Shown: positions 34,441 through 47,577, counted from the first letter of the stretch. The stretch is DNA of 64,000 bases from Deroplatys truncata (GCA_030765065.1 CM060977.1:128468295-128532294); one strand, 5' to 3'. A program made the numbers and translations. The notes: generated from the sequence alone by a model not told the origin.

Positions 34441-35661
34441 CTAAAAAGAAGACGGTGCCACAAGCTTAGAACTACATTATTTTTCTATTTGTATTTTATT
34501 GCAAAATAAGCGTCAATTTTATAATTTTTATCCGCTAAGAAGGTCTTCTTCTTATAAAACTGTTACTATAAAACTGTTGTTGTTCTGTTTGTTTCGTTAT
34601 ATTGTTTTTTTTTTTTTGATAATGGGTTATCGTTTAAGAGGACGTCCAGATGGCGTGGTATAGTGCTAACATATTCCTCAATGCCTCAACAGAATAGCCA
34701 AATATCGAATTTAGATACTAAATGTTTGTAAAATACATGCAAGACCTTTAGCCCACAACGTTATTCAAAATCAACACTCTATTGCAGAATGGAAATTTGC
34801 TCATAATATTGTGTTTTAAGTTATATGCAATTAAGTATATGAACATTCTTGATAAACAGTTTTGGATTGCAAAAATTTAAATTTAATTCGCAGCAAAAGT
34901 TACGATTAGCCACTAGTGGAAACTGAGGCAAGCTGAAACTTTCTGAAGTGCTTCAACACGTCTTTTCAGTGGAGAAGCTGCGATTTATCATTACCTACTT
35001 TTACTGCGCTTATATGTAACATTCACATTTAAGTAAATAAGGAGACTCTTTATATTCAACAGTATGACGCAAGTAGCACTCCCGGGGCTCCCACAAGGGT
35101 TCTGTATGTGTGCACGCCATATGGTGTATTTCCCTAGAGATGCCTGACTTTGATCTCGAGAAGGACATTGAATTTTCCAGCTTGTATCACTCGATTGGAA
35201 GATGGAAGGAGAGGCTTCCGAGTAGTCGATAAGTGTCAATATCGGGAATTTTGGTACTCTATAGAACCTTATACCAAAGTTAAAAATAATAACTCTGTGA
35301 AACTAATTCATAGCGGAGTTCCTAAACAACAGATATATGAATAAATTGATTATTTGGATAACTTGTTACTTAAAACTAAAATTGATTCAATGAAATTTGG
35401 TACAACAATCATGTAAGTCTTTCAAGCAAGTCTTCAACAGAGATTTTGGTGTAAAGATGACTAGGTAGCAATTATTTGCTGATTTTTCCAATAATTAACG
35501 GACTCTACCATTCGTCTCCAATTTTAACGATGGTAACATAGGATCCAGGTAATTAGGTGCAGTAAAATTCCGCTTAATAGAACTGCGCTTAACCGAAACC
35601 CAGTGCAGCGAACCTGCGGGAAAGGAGGACAAAGAAAGGAAAGAAGCCATTAACCAAAAAA
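34441..35661. other. Unassigned stretch
   Basis: Contains a poly-T run near 34,605-34,618. No gene or repeat recognised. Confidence 0.3.
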
Positions 35662-36462
35662 TCTGGTATTACACTCACATGACTTTCTCTACTCTTGTAC
35701 AAACTAGTTTTACAAACGCCTATTCTCCATATTCTTCATGTAAATCGAGATGTTAATCTTACTGTTAATTTTCTTGTAGATGGAAGGGGAATTGGTAGGC
35801 TTTAAGCGATTGTCAAATGTTTTAAGAGCTGGTTGCTATGTGGAGTATTCCATTCTCTCTGCATTACCAGGACAAAAAAATTAATAACGAATTCCCATTT
35901 GAGAAAAAGTATAAGTATTGGAAACTTTAAGGGAATAACAAGTAATATCTGGAAAATGGTTAAATTGTGCATAAATTGGACATAAATTGTGCATTTTAAC
36001 GCGATCTACATTTCTTGTGTAGTATCTCTTATTCTTTACCAGTTATGCAATACTTTTGGAGACATTCCCAGAAAATTCGAGATATACATTTCATTTCTCA
36101 TGAAAATATCTGAAACATATAATATTTTAATCAAAATCGTTAGCCATTTTTGAGAAAATTAAAATTTTGGAAAAATGTTCCATGTAAAGTGTAATCTGGG
36201 GTGGGGGGATTCTGTTGAAAACCTTCGTGTCGCATCTCGGGAAGATACTGAACCTAAATACCAAGTTTGGTGTTTATCCGACTGTTCACTTCCGAGTTAT
36301 GCTGTTCACAGACACATACACACAGACACACACATGGACATGTTTCCAGCGTTTATTGAATTCTGGGGATCTCAAAACATATATTTCCGGTGAAACCTCG
36401 ATATCGAATTTTTGGGTGGAATACAATACTTCTCCTACTCAATATACGTAGTAGAGAAAGTA
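35662..36462 (+). mobile_element. HINE subfamily A
   Basis: ATCTGGTATTACACTCACAT to GTAGTAGAGAAAGT, with small losses inside relative to the 930-bp copy. Confidence 0.75.
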
Positions 36463-36649
36463 AAAACACGAAACGCTCAAAATTACGCTTGAAGCACTTC
36501 TACCGCAATTGTCAATGTTCTTTTGCCCTAACCCTAAATTCCAATGCAGGTACTTGTAATAGTATGGATTTAATCTTCACCCCCTATCCCATATTTCAAG
36601 AAAAGTTTTGCAGTTACTACAAGTATTAACTGCCTGCACATGTATCTGT

Positions 36650-37450
36650 AGCGAGGGGTGTTGTAGCTTCCACGTTTACACGTGCTATATTACCTTGATG
36701 ATAAGTTCCAGCTTGAAGTTCTCTGCCTCCGCGTCAATCGGTAGCTGTGGATAAATCCCTAGATATTTTATCTCAGGATAGTTGTAGTAAAGGCGAATGG
36801 ATGCAATCAACTCCTTAACAATTCGATTTATTCAAAACCAATAAAATAATTGAAGCGCTTCGTAACTGTTCCCCTTTGAAAAATAACGATTATTACTTAT
36901 ATACTGTAATTTCCATCTTCCCCCACTTTAAATATTTCAGTGGATATATCTATCTACGTCACACGTCCTCTTCCACCCCACAAGCACTCGTTACGGCAAT
37001 CTTCAACTAGACAGTTCACATGAATGACTGTCACAGAAATACATGAGTGAGTACTGAAGTCTGAGGCGGGCCTCCTTTTTATACTCCTCTGCTATGACGC
37101 TAACTTTCGCGCCCTTTTACCTAATCTCTGTGTTGATTGTTTATTTACTTTGCGTGCTATGAGAAGGAAATCGTTCACTTTTACCACTCAAGCTGCTTCT
37201 GACTTCTTTGAAAACCCACCTATTTCTGTCTCCCTCATAGCTTTTGTTTCTCTTTCTATTTGCTGACTTCTTATCCAACTCCCTTTACAACGTGTGACTT
37301 TTCCTGGAATTGTGCCTCTATCTCTGTCCTTGAACCTGCTTCTCTCTGCTCATCGCTGTTTTGCCTAATCTTGTGTCCATTAGTGTGTGTTGTTGACGGA
37401 CGTTTGCCCTGCTCTAGTTCGCTTCTTCCTCGTTAATTACAATCGAAGCC
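36650..37450 (-). mobile_element. Probable LTR-like fossil, family E
   Basis: Read on the minus strand: TATA box GAGTATAAAAAGGAGGCC (about 37,072-37,089), then a likely transcript start, AATAAAT near 36,825, and an end CACCCCTCGCTACA. The inverted terminal bases TGTAGCGAGGGG resemble the start of family C. The far end is unsure. Single copy here, no internal region. Confidence 0.35.
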
Positions 37451-37869
37451 GCTAGTTTCATAACAATACAAGTGCACTTTTTGGCGTTATATAACGTTCG
37501 TCTCGATAAGTTCTAACCAGTGATATAAAAACAACACAAGTTTCGAATAGTATTCCATGTTGCGAGGAGTTGAGTTACAAAACTACACAAATCCGGGACC
37601 TGTGTTGGTCTAGAAGTCAGATAGCAGTAGAGGACTAGAGCATGTCTGAAATTCAAAACAACACAAGAATGTGATGCGCTAAGCATGGAAACTGCCGCAC
37701 GGCGGGAAACTAGTAGTGTTCATTGTTAAACCTCAGCTGGATAGACACTTCAGTTTCACGAGTGTGAAGGAGTGAAGATTCTTACAGGTTTTATTAGCTG
37801 ATAATAGGTGATTCAGATATTGATGTCCTGGTGCTATGAAGTAAACCACGACCAATGAATGGAAGATAA

Positions 37870-38276
37870 ATATACTCAAGACTAAAATTACTTGCGGCAA
37901 AAAAGCACTATAAAATCAAGGAGCCAGTTTTCATTGTCAATAAAGAACTGAAAGGTGACAAGTTGCAAGTAACAGTATATACTGCCAATATCGTAACTGC
38001 AAGCAAAACAAGCAGTGGCTTAGGAAGTGAAACATACCTTATGAAAGGAAAAGTAAAATTTGATCAGCTAAACAAAGCTGAAATCCAACACAAAGTAGTT
38101 AAAACTAGAGATATAGTTAATTGTTTTTTTTTCCATTTCCACCTGAAAAGCATACTTGTTCCAAAATCTTAAAGAAATACGGGCAAGATCACAGTCATAA
38201 TACCGACGAACAAGAGAGGGTGTCTGGAACTTGAATTAGGAAGTGGTTTAAGATGTAAACCATGTAGACTGTGTTG
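37870..38276 (+). pseudogene. Unrecognised broken reading frame, about 135 codons
   Basis: One frame stays open from 37,870 to 38,172 and, after a single TAA, goes on to a TGA at 38,274. Translation includes KHYKIKEPVFIVNKELKGDK, LQVTVYTANIVTA, TYLMKGKVKFDQLNKAEIQH and, after the stop, RNTGKITVIIPTNKRGCLEL. Composition is protein-like (K, E, D, V, T balanced), unlike the low-complexity frames elsewhere. No copy elsewhere in the window. No family recognised. It could be a host gene relic, an exon or part of a mobile element. Confidence 0.35.
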
Positions 38277-38438
38277 AACTCATGTTTCGAAGTATTGTTT
38301 AAATTAAGGTGTGATTAGTATATATGTTTTCATTTGGATAAATAAAGGATTACATAAACATCTGATTGTATTATGGGTGCGAGCTTTTGCGTGTTATATA
38401 CTTGTTTCCTTTATAAAAAGTCCCAAAAATCCATTTTT

Positions 38439-39257
38439 ACTTTCTCTACTACGTAAAGATATCCACCTAAAAATTCGATACCGAGATTTTACCGGAAATA
38501 CGTGTTTGAGGCCCCTGAATGCAAAAAAGCATTTTTAAAAACGATCTGTGTGTGTGTGTGTGTGTCTATATGGATGTGTGTCGGTGAAAAATAACTCAAA
38601 AACGAAAAGTTAGATAAATACCAAACTTGGTATTTAGGTTCAATATCTCTCAAAGATACGACACTTTGGTTTTCAAAAAAATTATCCACCCCATACTACC
38701 TTTATATGGAACATTTTTCTAAAATAATAATTTTGTCAAAAATGGCTCTAAGGATTTTAATTAAAATATCATATATTTAGGATATTTTAATAACAAATAA
38801 ATGCATATCTTGAAGTTATCTAGGATTGTCCCCCAAAAAGCCCTCTTCTTTCTAAATGGCTTTTCCAAAACTGGTAAAGCGTAAGAGATAGACAAACGTT
38901 TCCTACAGAAGAAATGTAGATCTCGTTAAAATACACAATTTATGCCATATACATTTTTTTGTCGAGTAAAGCATTTCCGAGATATTCCTTGTTATTTGTT
39001 TGAACCTTTCAATAGTTATACTTTTTCTCAAATGGGATTTCGTTATTCGCTTTTTTATGTCCTAAACATGCAAAGAGAATCAAATGCTCCACATACCAGC
39101 TCTTAAAATATTTGAGAATCGCTTAAAGTCTGCCTTATTCCCCGTGCACCTATAAGAAAATCAGCAATAAGATTAACATGAAGTAGATGGCGAGTAAGCG
39201 TTTATAAAAATAGTTCGTACAGGAGTAGAGAAAGTCATGTGAATGTAACACATCAGA
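38439..39257 (-). mobile_element. HINE subfamily A
   Basis: ACTTTCTCTACTACGTAAAG to CACATCAGA, with a (GT)n tract at 38,547-38,566. Confidence 0.75.
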
Positions 39258-39651
39258 TTTTTTTATTGTTGAATCCTAAAAATATAGATATAAATGATTC
39301 TCACAATAAGACATTGCATATTATTTAATTTATTATACGCATATAGGTATAATTAAACATTCTTCTCAAACGTTTCATCTATAAGAATGCACAGATCCTG
39401 TAGAAGAATATTGGCATACTGAGTGCTCAATTTGAAAAGTTATTAAGCTTTCTTAGTTATATCAAAACTTACTCAACTGGACTTGTGTTGTTACGAAACT
39501 AGTGGCTTCAATTGTTCCTTAAATATTTCTACACTTTGTGATACAAGTATTGTGTTAAATTATGACATATTCTTATCTTGATTATTGATTTATGTTTTAC
39601 TGATATTTCTCTTTGTAATAATGATATACATATCCACACTAATGGTTTAAA

Positions 39652-40050
39652 ATGCTAGGCAAATGCTATCTTGCAGTGTTTGAAGGAATAATACTCCGCA
39701 GTGATCCGCAAGTGCTCAAATTTCCAGACAGCACAAATTGGAAACTTGCAGATAAAGCGTCACGAAGGAAAGAAAAAGCAGTAAATAAGACATCCTGGGG
39801 AGACATGCTCCCCTTTCGTTCACCACAAGTGTAAGTTGCCCCCAGGTGCCGAATCGCACGGGATCCGCTGGCGAGGCGGTTCGTTTCTAGTCACTGCTCT
39901 GGATCGCGTTGAGTGCGTGACAAAAGAGAATCGTCTCAATGCAACCTCCGGGGCGCACTTCAACTTGCTCGAAGTTGGCACCAAGTTCGGGACCAAGTGT
40001 GACGTCACAGCTGTGCCGGAAAGGCAAGCCGCTCACAACTCGCAATAAAC
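39652..40050 (+). other. GC-richer island with short frame, donor-like site and palindromic CRE
   Basis: 39,652-39,834 is a 60-codon frame (FEGIILRSDPQVLKFPDS inside) that ends at a GTAAGT donor-like site (39,829-39,834). Next to it is a CpG-richer patch with TGTGACGTCACA at 39,998-40,009, a perfect cAMP-response-type palindrome. This could be a promoter/first-exon remnant or an uncatalogued repeat. Not recognised. Confidence 0.25.
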
Positions 40051-40249
40051 AAATCCACTGGGATACAAATAATCATGACCCTCCCAGGAAGGAAGAAAAC
40101 GCTCACTCAAGTAATGAAGACCTGCATCTCAAGAGCACATTTAGGAAGGCAATTTGTGTTCATCTCTAGTAATCTCGTTATACCTTTTGATATCCATGCA
40201 CAAGCTTTCATCCGTGGCTTCATCCGCGTAGATATTCATGTCAAGAATG

Positions 40250-40649
40250 AATTTCTAGTTTCTCTAATTTTACCTACAGTAACTAGAACTATTGTATTCC
40301 AACTAAAATTCGATATAAAGATTTCACAATTCATGTTTTGAGGCCCCTTATGTGTGTGTCAATTTATGTCATATACATTTTTTTGAGTGAACCATTTTCG
40401 AGATATTGTTTGTTATTCCCTTAAACTTTCCAATACTTATACTTTTTCCCAAATGGGAATTCGTTATTCATTTTTTGTCCTGTTAATGCAAAGAGAATGG
40501 GATACTCCACATATAAACCAGCTGCTAAAATGTTTGACTATCTACAAGAAAATTAGCAATAAGATTAACATGAAGGATATGGAGAATAAGTGTTTGTAAA
40601 TATAGTTTGTACAAGAGTAGAGAAAGTCATGCGAGTGTAACACATCAGA
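40250..40649 (-). mobile_element. HINE subfamily A with large internal deletion
   Basis: Decayed 3' end, jump from GTGTGTGTC directly to AATTTATGTCATATAC, then the normal 5' half to CACATCAGA. About half the element is missing. Confidence 0.7.
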
Positions 40650-42248
40650 TTTGTTTTTCTTAATTTCATAGTATACTAACCTTCATCCTGCTTCACTGGG
40701 CGCTGTCTGCTTACAGCTTTTGTTTACCATACCCAGAGGGAAAAGTTACCGTGAAAAGGGACAATTGCTTAGGAGCTAGAAAATCGGAAATATTCACCAA
40801 CACATAGATTAACAATTTATTTGAAAGTGACGTATACGTTCACAATGATTAGATCAGCTTGCTTTAACATTTGTTTAACAAATTACTGTGTTCAAATACA
40901 ATGTGATATTTTCTTTTGCTTTGTACCTTAAAGTTGTCATATGAGTTTAAAGTTTTTGTAACAAAGTAACGAATACAATAAAGTGATACGGAATGCAAAT
41001 GTCAATACTTCTTCCGTACATGGATTTAGAAAGACACCAAGAGTTAGGGTTAAATTTCTAAGCTTACCGAATAAAGTGTAAAAAGATAATTTAGAAAAGG
41101 CCAAAACAACTCTTGGTGAATTATGCTGGAAAGCTCGCTGTCACGATGGCTAGTTGTTCCGCGTCGGTCCCTAGCGAAAAAGCAACTACTCGTGTCTGTC
41201 TACCCAGGAGTTGCTGGAACCGTCGGAGAGCGTGAGGGCGCTAGCGCCAGTGGCGTGTCGCAAACCAGCTAATGAAGAATATCCACGATGCATTACGTGG
41301 TGAGGTGATGTCTTACGTCACGCCATATGGCTATATGTTGTTCGAAGCTGTGGATGTTGCTTTCTCTGCATATGAATGACGCCATCACTCCGAAGCATTG
41401 TGACGTGCTAGTTGCATGAGCCATGACTATGGGGGAGGCGAATACGGCACAAGCCTTAAATTAAGCTATGTATAACTTTTTAATATTGTAAAATATTAAT
41501 TTTTCAATAAATTTGTTGTTTTTTACGAATATAAAGAAGCAAAAACCCTTGCGACTGCAGTCAAATGTAACCCTGACAGCATTGAAGCGTGCCATTACAG
41601 CGGTTATTTTATTTGGGCCCACCCAGTGTGCGGAGAGTGTAAATAAAGAATTGAATATGGTCGTGCTTCCAAACTCATGACGAAAGAAGGACTGTCGTTC
41701 CACCTAACAAGCGCGTTTCATCTTCAGCATTTGATTTTGAAATTAGAGCTCATGAGAGCTTTAAAATAACCCTTATTCCACCTTTCCAGCCTTGTTCTAC
41801 ACATTGATTGTACGAAAGACTAATTAGTTAATATTTTAGGTATTATTTTTATAATACGTACGACTTTCAACCAATGTATGGTCTCACTGATGCACTATTC
41901 TTCAATGGGAATGGAATTTAATGGATGCTTTTAACCGTGGTTAAAGAAGACTAATTAATAATTATTTTCCTCCTACTTTAATTATTTATTTCATAACGTC
42001 TGCTTCGATTCTTCTAGCGATCTAGGGAGCCTATTCTCATGCCAGCATTGGTAGTTGGTACAAATTGCAAAAAATCGCGAGATTTGATGATCTGCGAATT
42101 TAAAAAGAGTAAATAAAACAAGTGGTACAGATTTAACGCCACATAATACAAGATGAAACAGGTAAGGCATATCCGGCATTATGTCACAAGTAAAGTAAAA
42201 AAAGATATAACCGCTCTCCAGTAGTGATTATACTAAAAATAATAATAA
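40650..42248. other. Unassigned stretch
   Basis: Includes a CG-richer part at about 41,110-41,450. Minus frames of 80 and 62 codons at 41,461-41,703 and 41,991-42,179 show no recognised family. Confidence 0.3.
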
Positions 42249-42961
42249 TCTAATGTGTTACATTCACAAGACTTTCTCTAACATCTATCGTTTATTATTG
42301 TATATACAAATTATTTGTATCCAAATAAACCATTCCATAAACAGCTACATTACACATTTCATCAGGATACAAAGCGAACAGCGATAGTCAAAATGTTTAA
42401 GAACTGGACGCTATATGCTGGCCTTAAAATTCCATGCCGTTTCCATGCAATCGCAAGAAACAAATAAATGTTGACAGCATTTTAAAGAGACTTTAAATTA
42501 ACAATTTTGACGTTTAATAATTTATTAATGGCTTATGCTACAAAAACATATTTGAAATTAATTGTGTTTTAAAGACATCTACATTTTTTGTGTAGTATGC
42601 TTTTGTCTATCACTTAATATTTACTTATACAGGATTATACAAAATTGCTTCCAAATAAAGAGGACTGCAAAGGCTATTCCCAGAAAGTTCAAGATATACA
42701 TTTTATATGTCATTTAAGTAACTTTAATATAGTATTTCAATGAAAATCGTTAGAGCTATTTTTTATAAAATAAAAAATATCAAAACATGCTCCATACAGT
42801 TTTTTTTCCTTTTTGAGTTATGCTGTTCACAGACACACACACATACCTCTTTCTAAAAAATTCTTTTTATTCATGGGGCCTCAAAACAAATATTTTCATT
42901 GAAATCTCTGTATCGAATTTTTGGGTGGAATGCAATACCTTCTCTACCTTGACGCAGTAAT
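42249..42961 (+). mobile_element. HINE subfamily B
   Basis: TCTAATGTGTTACATTCACA start with ACTTTCTCTAACATCTATCG, which differs from A after the subterminal repeat. Interior CCAAATAAACC and GAACAGCGATAGTCAAA. Decayed 3' end. Confidence 0.7.
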
Positions 42962-43085
42962 TTGTATCACAAAAATGTAAATGTCAGAGTGATTGTAGTG
43001 TGAATATGCATTGTTGTGTGACATTGATTTGAGATGTTTGTTGATTGTAAGCATTGTCGAGAAGTGGGTTTATAGCGTGCAATAA

Positions 43086-43720
43086 TGTAGCGAGGGGGTG
43101 AGCTGTTCATCATTATTAGAGACGAGCAAATGACGTCAGAGTGGCGTGTTTTTCTTAGAATTTGCTGGAACATTTTTCCTAGAGCATATGTTTTCGTAAT
43201 TTTCATTGGATATAAATATAGATGCTAATGTCGGCGCGTTTTATTAACCAATAGCAGCTCGGTTATAATCTTTAGGCATATTGGGGCGAGGAAGTGTAAA
43301 TTCAGTGTCAGAATCAAGTTTCACGTAGTTCAACGGAGGCATTCATGGAGTATACATCGCATGCAGTTCATCAAGGTTACGCGTAGCAAATTTGTGAAAA
43401 ATCTCTCGCGTCGTAAAGTTAGTTACACAAAAAGTTGAAGTACGCGAATTAATAATGTGCAGTAAATAAGTTATTATAACAGTTTCAGTTTGGCGAGTGT
43501 CATGATTAATAGATGAAAGTGAATAATGTGTTACGACAATAAAAGTTTAAAAACAAATTCTTTTATCAGTGTTATCTTTGGATAAAAACTCCTTTCCATT
43601 TACACACCTGTACAAGATAAGTGCTTGACCGAGAAATCATAGCTAGCCGGAGGACAGTGAACCCAAAATTAAATACAATAACAGGCGCCCAGTAAAAGAT
43701 AACACGAAGTGACCGCGACA
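43086..43720 (+). mobile_element. LTR-like fossil, family C copy 2
   Basis: 635 bp, TGTAGCGAGGGG to ACCGCGACA. TGACGTCA at 43,131-43,138, TATAAATATAG at 43,211, CCAATAGCAG at 43,240, AATAAAAG near 43,541. Flanks unlike copy 1. Solo; the sequence after it is not an internal coding region. Confidence 0.6.
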
Positions 43721-43865
43721 AATTGTCTTTCATACGTGCGGCAGATAAATAGTAGCATCTTTCGACTACAAACATTAATACCACTACATATTGTTTCCAC
43801 AACGTGGGGCGAACAACAATAATACCCCCGCAACCTACTAGTACTTGGTGACGAGAAAATGAAAA

Positions 43866-44687
43866 TGGCAACTTTCTCGTATTGTAATTGTATTACCGAA
43901 TCTCTCTCTTCGGAAATACATGTTTCGAGACCCCCTGAATCCAAAAAACGCATTTTTGAAACATGTCCGTGTGTGTGTCTGTGAACACCAAACTTGGTAT
44001 TTAGGTTCTGTATCTTCCAGAGATGCGACACGAAGGTTTTCGAGAAAATCCCCCACCCCAGATTATCCTTTACATGGAACATTTTTCGAAAATTATAATT
44101 TTCTGAAAAATGGCTCTAACGATTTTGATTAAAATATCATAAGTTTAATATATTTTCATGACAAATAAAATGTATATCTTAATTTTGAGGGAATGTCTCC
44201 AAAAGTATTCTTCACGGTGAACGACTTTGGCATAACTGGTAAACCATAAGAGATAGAGAAAATGTTACTACACAAAAATGTAGATCGTGTTAAAATACAC
44301 AATTTATGTTATATACATTGGTTTTGTTGAGTGAACCATTTTCGAGATATTGCTTGTTATTCCCTTAGATTTTTCAATACTTATTTTCTCAAATGGGAAT
44401 TCGTTATTCATATTTTTGTCTTGGATATGCAAAGAGTATTAATCTGTGACAAAGAGAATGGTGCTGCACATAGCAATCAGCCATTAAGAGTAATGTCTAT
44501 GCTTAAAGGCTACTGTATTTCTATATTGCCCTTGTAAATATGTATTCCCCTTACATCTACAAGAAAATAAGCAATAAGATAGTCTGCAAATGTTTATCTG
44601 GATTTACATGAAGTAGATGGAGCATAAGCGTTTGTAAAAATAGTTTGTACAGGAGTAGTGAAAGTCATGTGAGTGTAACACATCAGA
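43866..44687 (-). mobile_element. HINE subfamily A
   Basis: 3' end decayed at the left (AACTTTCTCGTATTG), otherwise close to the reference; ends CACATCAGA before T's. A 70-codon gap-free match to other copies' translated frame reflects youth of the copy, not coding. Confidence 0.7.
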
Positions 44688-45440
44688 TTTTTCTTAGTGA
44701 ATGTAATTGTGTTTTCAATTAAATTACAATTAACTTCAATCAAATTACTGAAAAACTATCATCATTCATGGTACTACTGAAGCCAATCTCTCGAGAGCGA
44801 GTTATTCGAATGAAAACACTATAGGTAGTGTCTCGTAGACTATTTTAGAGGAATTACTGGATTAATCGCATGATTAATAGGCAGACCATACAGAATGAAC
44901 TGTAAATGCCCCTCCGATGTATTGGTAAGAGAAGACTTTCATGTTGGTCAACAAATGCATGGTCCACTACACAAAGGTGTAATGGTGCAGCTCAGTGGGC
45001 AGATTATGAAATCAGCGCATTAATCCGAAACACCATTAAGTGCGCAATAATTCTATTTCATTATGAGCGATGCATTTCTAACTAGCGTTTCCAATCTACT
45101 CAGAAGCTTATGCGTTATAAACAGAATACGTAACATGCGAGTCTTTCAAGTAATTAATCATGGTTACCTAATATAAGGTTATAACATTACCATTTCATTA
45201 AGCAACAGACAGACGTGAATTTAAAAGGAAATAGCAGGAACATCATATAGTCCATTATAGAAAGATAAACCGAATTGAGAACAAATTCCGTGTACACCCT
45301 TTATGTTAAAGTATTTTGTGTTCTGGGAATACTCCTGTAGAAACCTTAATTCTTCGAACAAAGTAAGAAAAACCTCTGTCGTTTATTAGAGGTGAGAAAG
45401 TTTTATTTATTTCACGTATGGAAAGTCAGTTTGAAGATGA
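44688..45440. other. Unassigned stretch
   Basis: Nothing recognised. Confidence 0.3.
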
Positions 45441-46332
45441 TGTATTAGGAGTTGTATTATATTTCAACTTTTGGGGAACCGAACTTGTAGTAGTTGCAAC
45501 CGCACGTATGATAAATAGTTTCCGTTAGCCTTTGCCCCAAGTTTAAAAAAATATTAACTTTGTAATTGAACTGTTTCTTTAAATATTTAATATTTATGTT
45601 TGCCTCGGCTGCGTCAGTATTTGTTAGAGACACTTTCTCTTAGGCAGGGTTGTGATACGACTAAGAATGTAGCCTTACACAGATTATAATTTTACTTCAC
45701 TTCTTTTTATTAATACTTGATAGGATTAAAATAACACTTCACTGATATAGAGAGCTGTGAGATTCTTTTTATTAATTAATGAATTAATTACACTTTTTAA
45801 CACGTATACTATTTTCGTCTCACATGAATACGTATTAAATCCCTCGAGGACGCATAAGCAACGCATCCAATTATGAGCACAGTCTGCAGGCAACTGTATA
45901 GATTTCAACCGCTTGTAAATTTCTGTATTTCAAGTCTCTGATTAGCTATTTCTACTACAATAGAATATCTTCATTTAACTAAAGATTTTTCTGGATGTTG
46001 ATTGACTATTTTTATAAACTGTCATTAAAATTACATTATTGCTTCCAAAAATCACAAACAACATTTAAACTCTCAAACTCATTATTGCCTCAACGTTACC
46101 TCATTGTTAGCAACTTTTAACTTATTATTCTCACTGCTCCTACATTATTGAATTACTTAATACATTCACATAACATTATTGAACATGTTTACAATAATAT
46201 AAGCATATGCAATGACTGTTACTACATTTTACAAATTATTACAACACATATTTCTTCAAGGCAAGCTGTTATTGAATTTTATTTATTATATAATTCGACT
46301 GAAATCATTTACGTGTTAATAATACTGCCTCA
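45441..46332 (-). mobile_element. LTR-like fossil, family B copy 5
   Basis: On the minus strand TGAGGCAGTATTATTAACAC to CTAATACA; 892 bp; GACGCAGCCGAGGC and CCAAT boxes present. Solo, old. Confidence 0.6.
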
Positions 46333-46342
46333 GTGGTAATCA

Positions 46343-47390
46343 CTTTTTTTCTATCGACTTCATTTTAATCCAAATAAACCTTTCCACATGTACGAGGAGC
46401 GTCCACCGTGGCTGCTTACGAGCATAGGGCCTGACTTCTGCTTGATTTTTTATTTATGTTCGTCACAGCGTCAAATTTCTTATCTCCATGACGACCTTTG
46501 ACCCAGAGGAACTTGTGCAAATCACTTGAGAAACGATCTGGTGAACATGGAGTTTAATCTTCCCAGTTGAATCTTCTGAGCTCCGCCTGGGTCAAGATTC
46601 AACTTGGAAATTTTCTCGTCCTCCGTATTCACCGGAGCTTGCCCCAAGTGATTTTCACATGTTCCTCTAACTCAAAGGTAAGCACTTTTAACACCAAAGA
46701 TGAAGTCAAATCAGCGAACAGCTGGTTGTGAGCACAGGACCCGACCTGGTACAACACTGGCTTGGAAAAACTTGTGTCACGTCCCCAAAAATGCTTGGAA
46801 AAGCTTGTTGGCTATGTAGAAAAATAACACAGGGATTGTACAATATAAATGAAATGAATTCAACATAATCAATGTTGTGTAATATTTTCTATAAGATAGG
46901 GAAACTAACTTATTGGACGACCATCGTAACTATATTGTACTGATTTTCTTATAGTTACAAAGGGAACAGCGATAGTCAAACGTTCAAGAATTGAACGCTA
47001 TATGCCGGCCTTAAAATTCCATACTGTTTCCATGCAATCACGAGAAACACTGAATGTTGAAGGAACTTTAAACACTTTATTTGTCATGTAAATATATTTA
47101 GTATATAGTGTTTTAATCAAAATCGTTAGAGCCATTTTTATAGAAATAACATTTCGAAATATGTTCTATGTAAAGGGTAGTTTGGGGTGGGGAGGTTTTC
47201 TTGTAAATCGTCGTGTCGCATCTTCAGAGGATACCAAATTTGGTGTTTATTGTTTACACACATACTCGAACCTTTTTATAAACATTCCGAGGTGGGGCCC
47301 TAAACATGTATTTTCGTTGAAATCTCGATATCGAATTTTTGGGTGGAATGCAATACCTTCTCCACCTACTATGTACGTGGTAGAGAAAGT
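46343..47390 (+). mobile_element. HINE subfamily B interrupted by a fold-back repeat
   Basis: Pieces CCAAATAAACCTTTCCAC (46,371 on) and AACAGCGATAGTCAAACG (46,968 on) match the copy at 42.2 kb, where they are about 70 bases apart; here about 600 bases separate them. Ends GTGGTAGAGAAAGT. Confidence 0.6.
46398..46745. repeat. Fold-back (inverted) repeat, about 350 bp
   Basis: Arms around about 46,585: ACCTTTGACCCAGAGGAACT in the left arm pairs with the inverse of the right arm, ACCTTTGAGTTAGAGGAACA. Pairing continues through AATCACTTG and CTCCGGTGAA/ATCTGGTGAA to GTTGAATCTT. The outer parts pair less well. No protein. Resembles a MITE-type fold-back sitting in the HINE. Confidence 0.6.
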
Positions 47391-47577
47391 AAAACGAAGA
47401 AAACATATTGTAAAACAATTCAAGAAATTATGCTACGTGTTTATATTTTACTGTCCATGTTACATATTGATTACCTAGAGTATTATTCTGTCCAATAGAG
47501 TTGTACTACTGGATAGCGTACTCCCTGTGGGAATGTTCCCGCTCTTGCAATAAATGTGAGAACATAAAAATAAGGAA

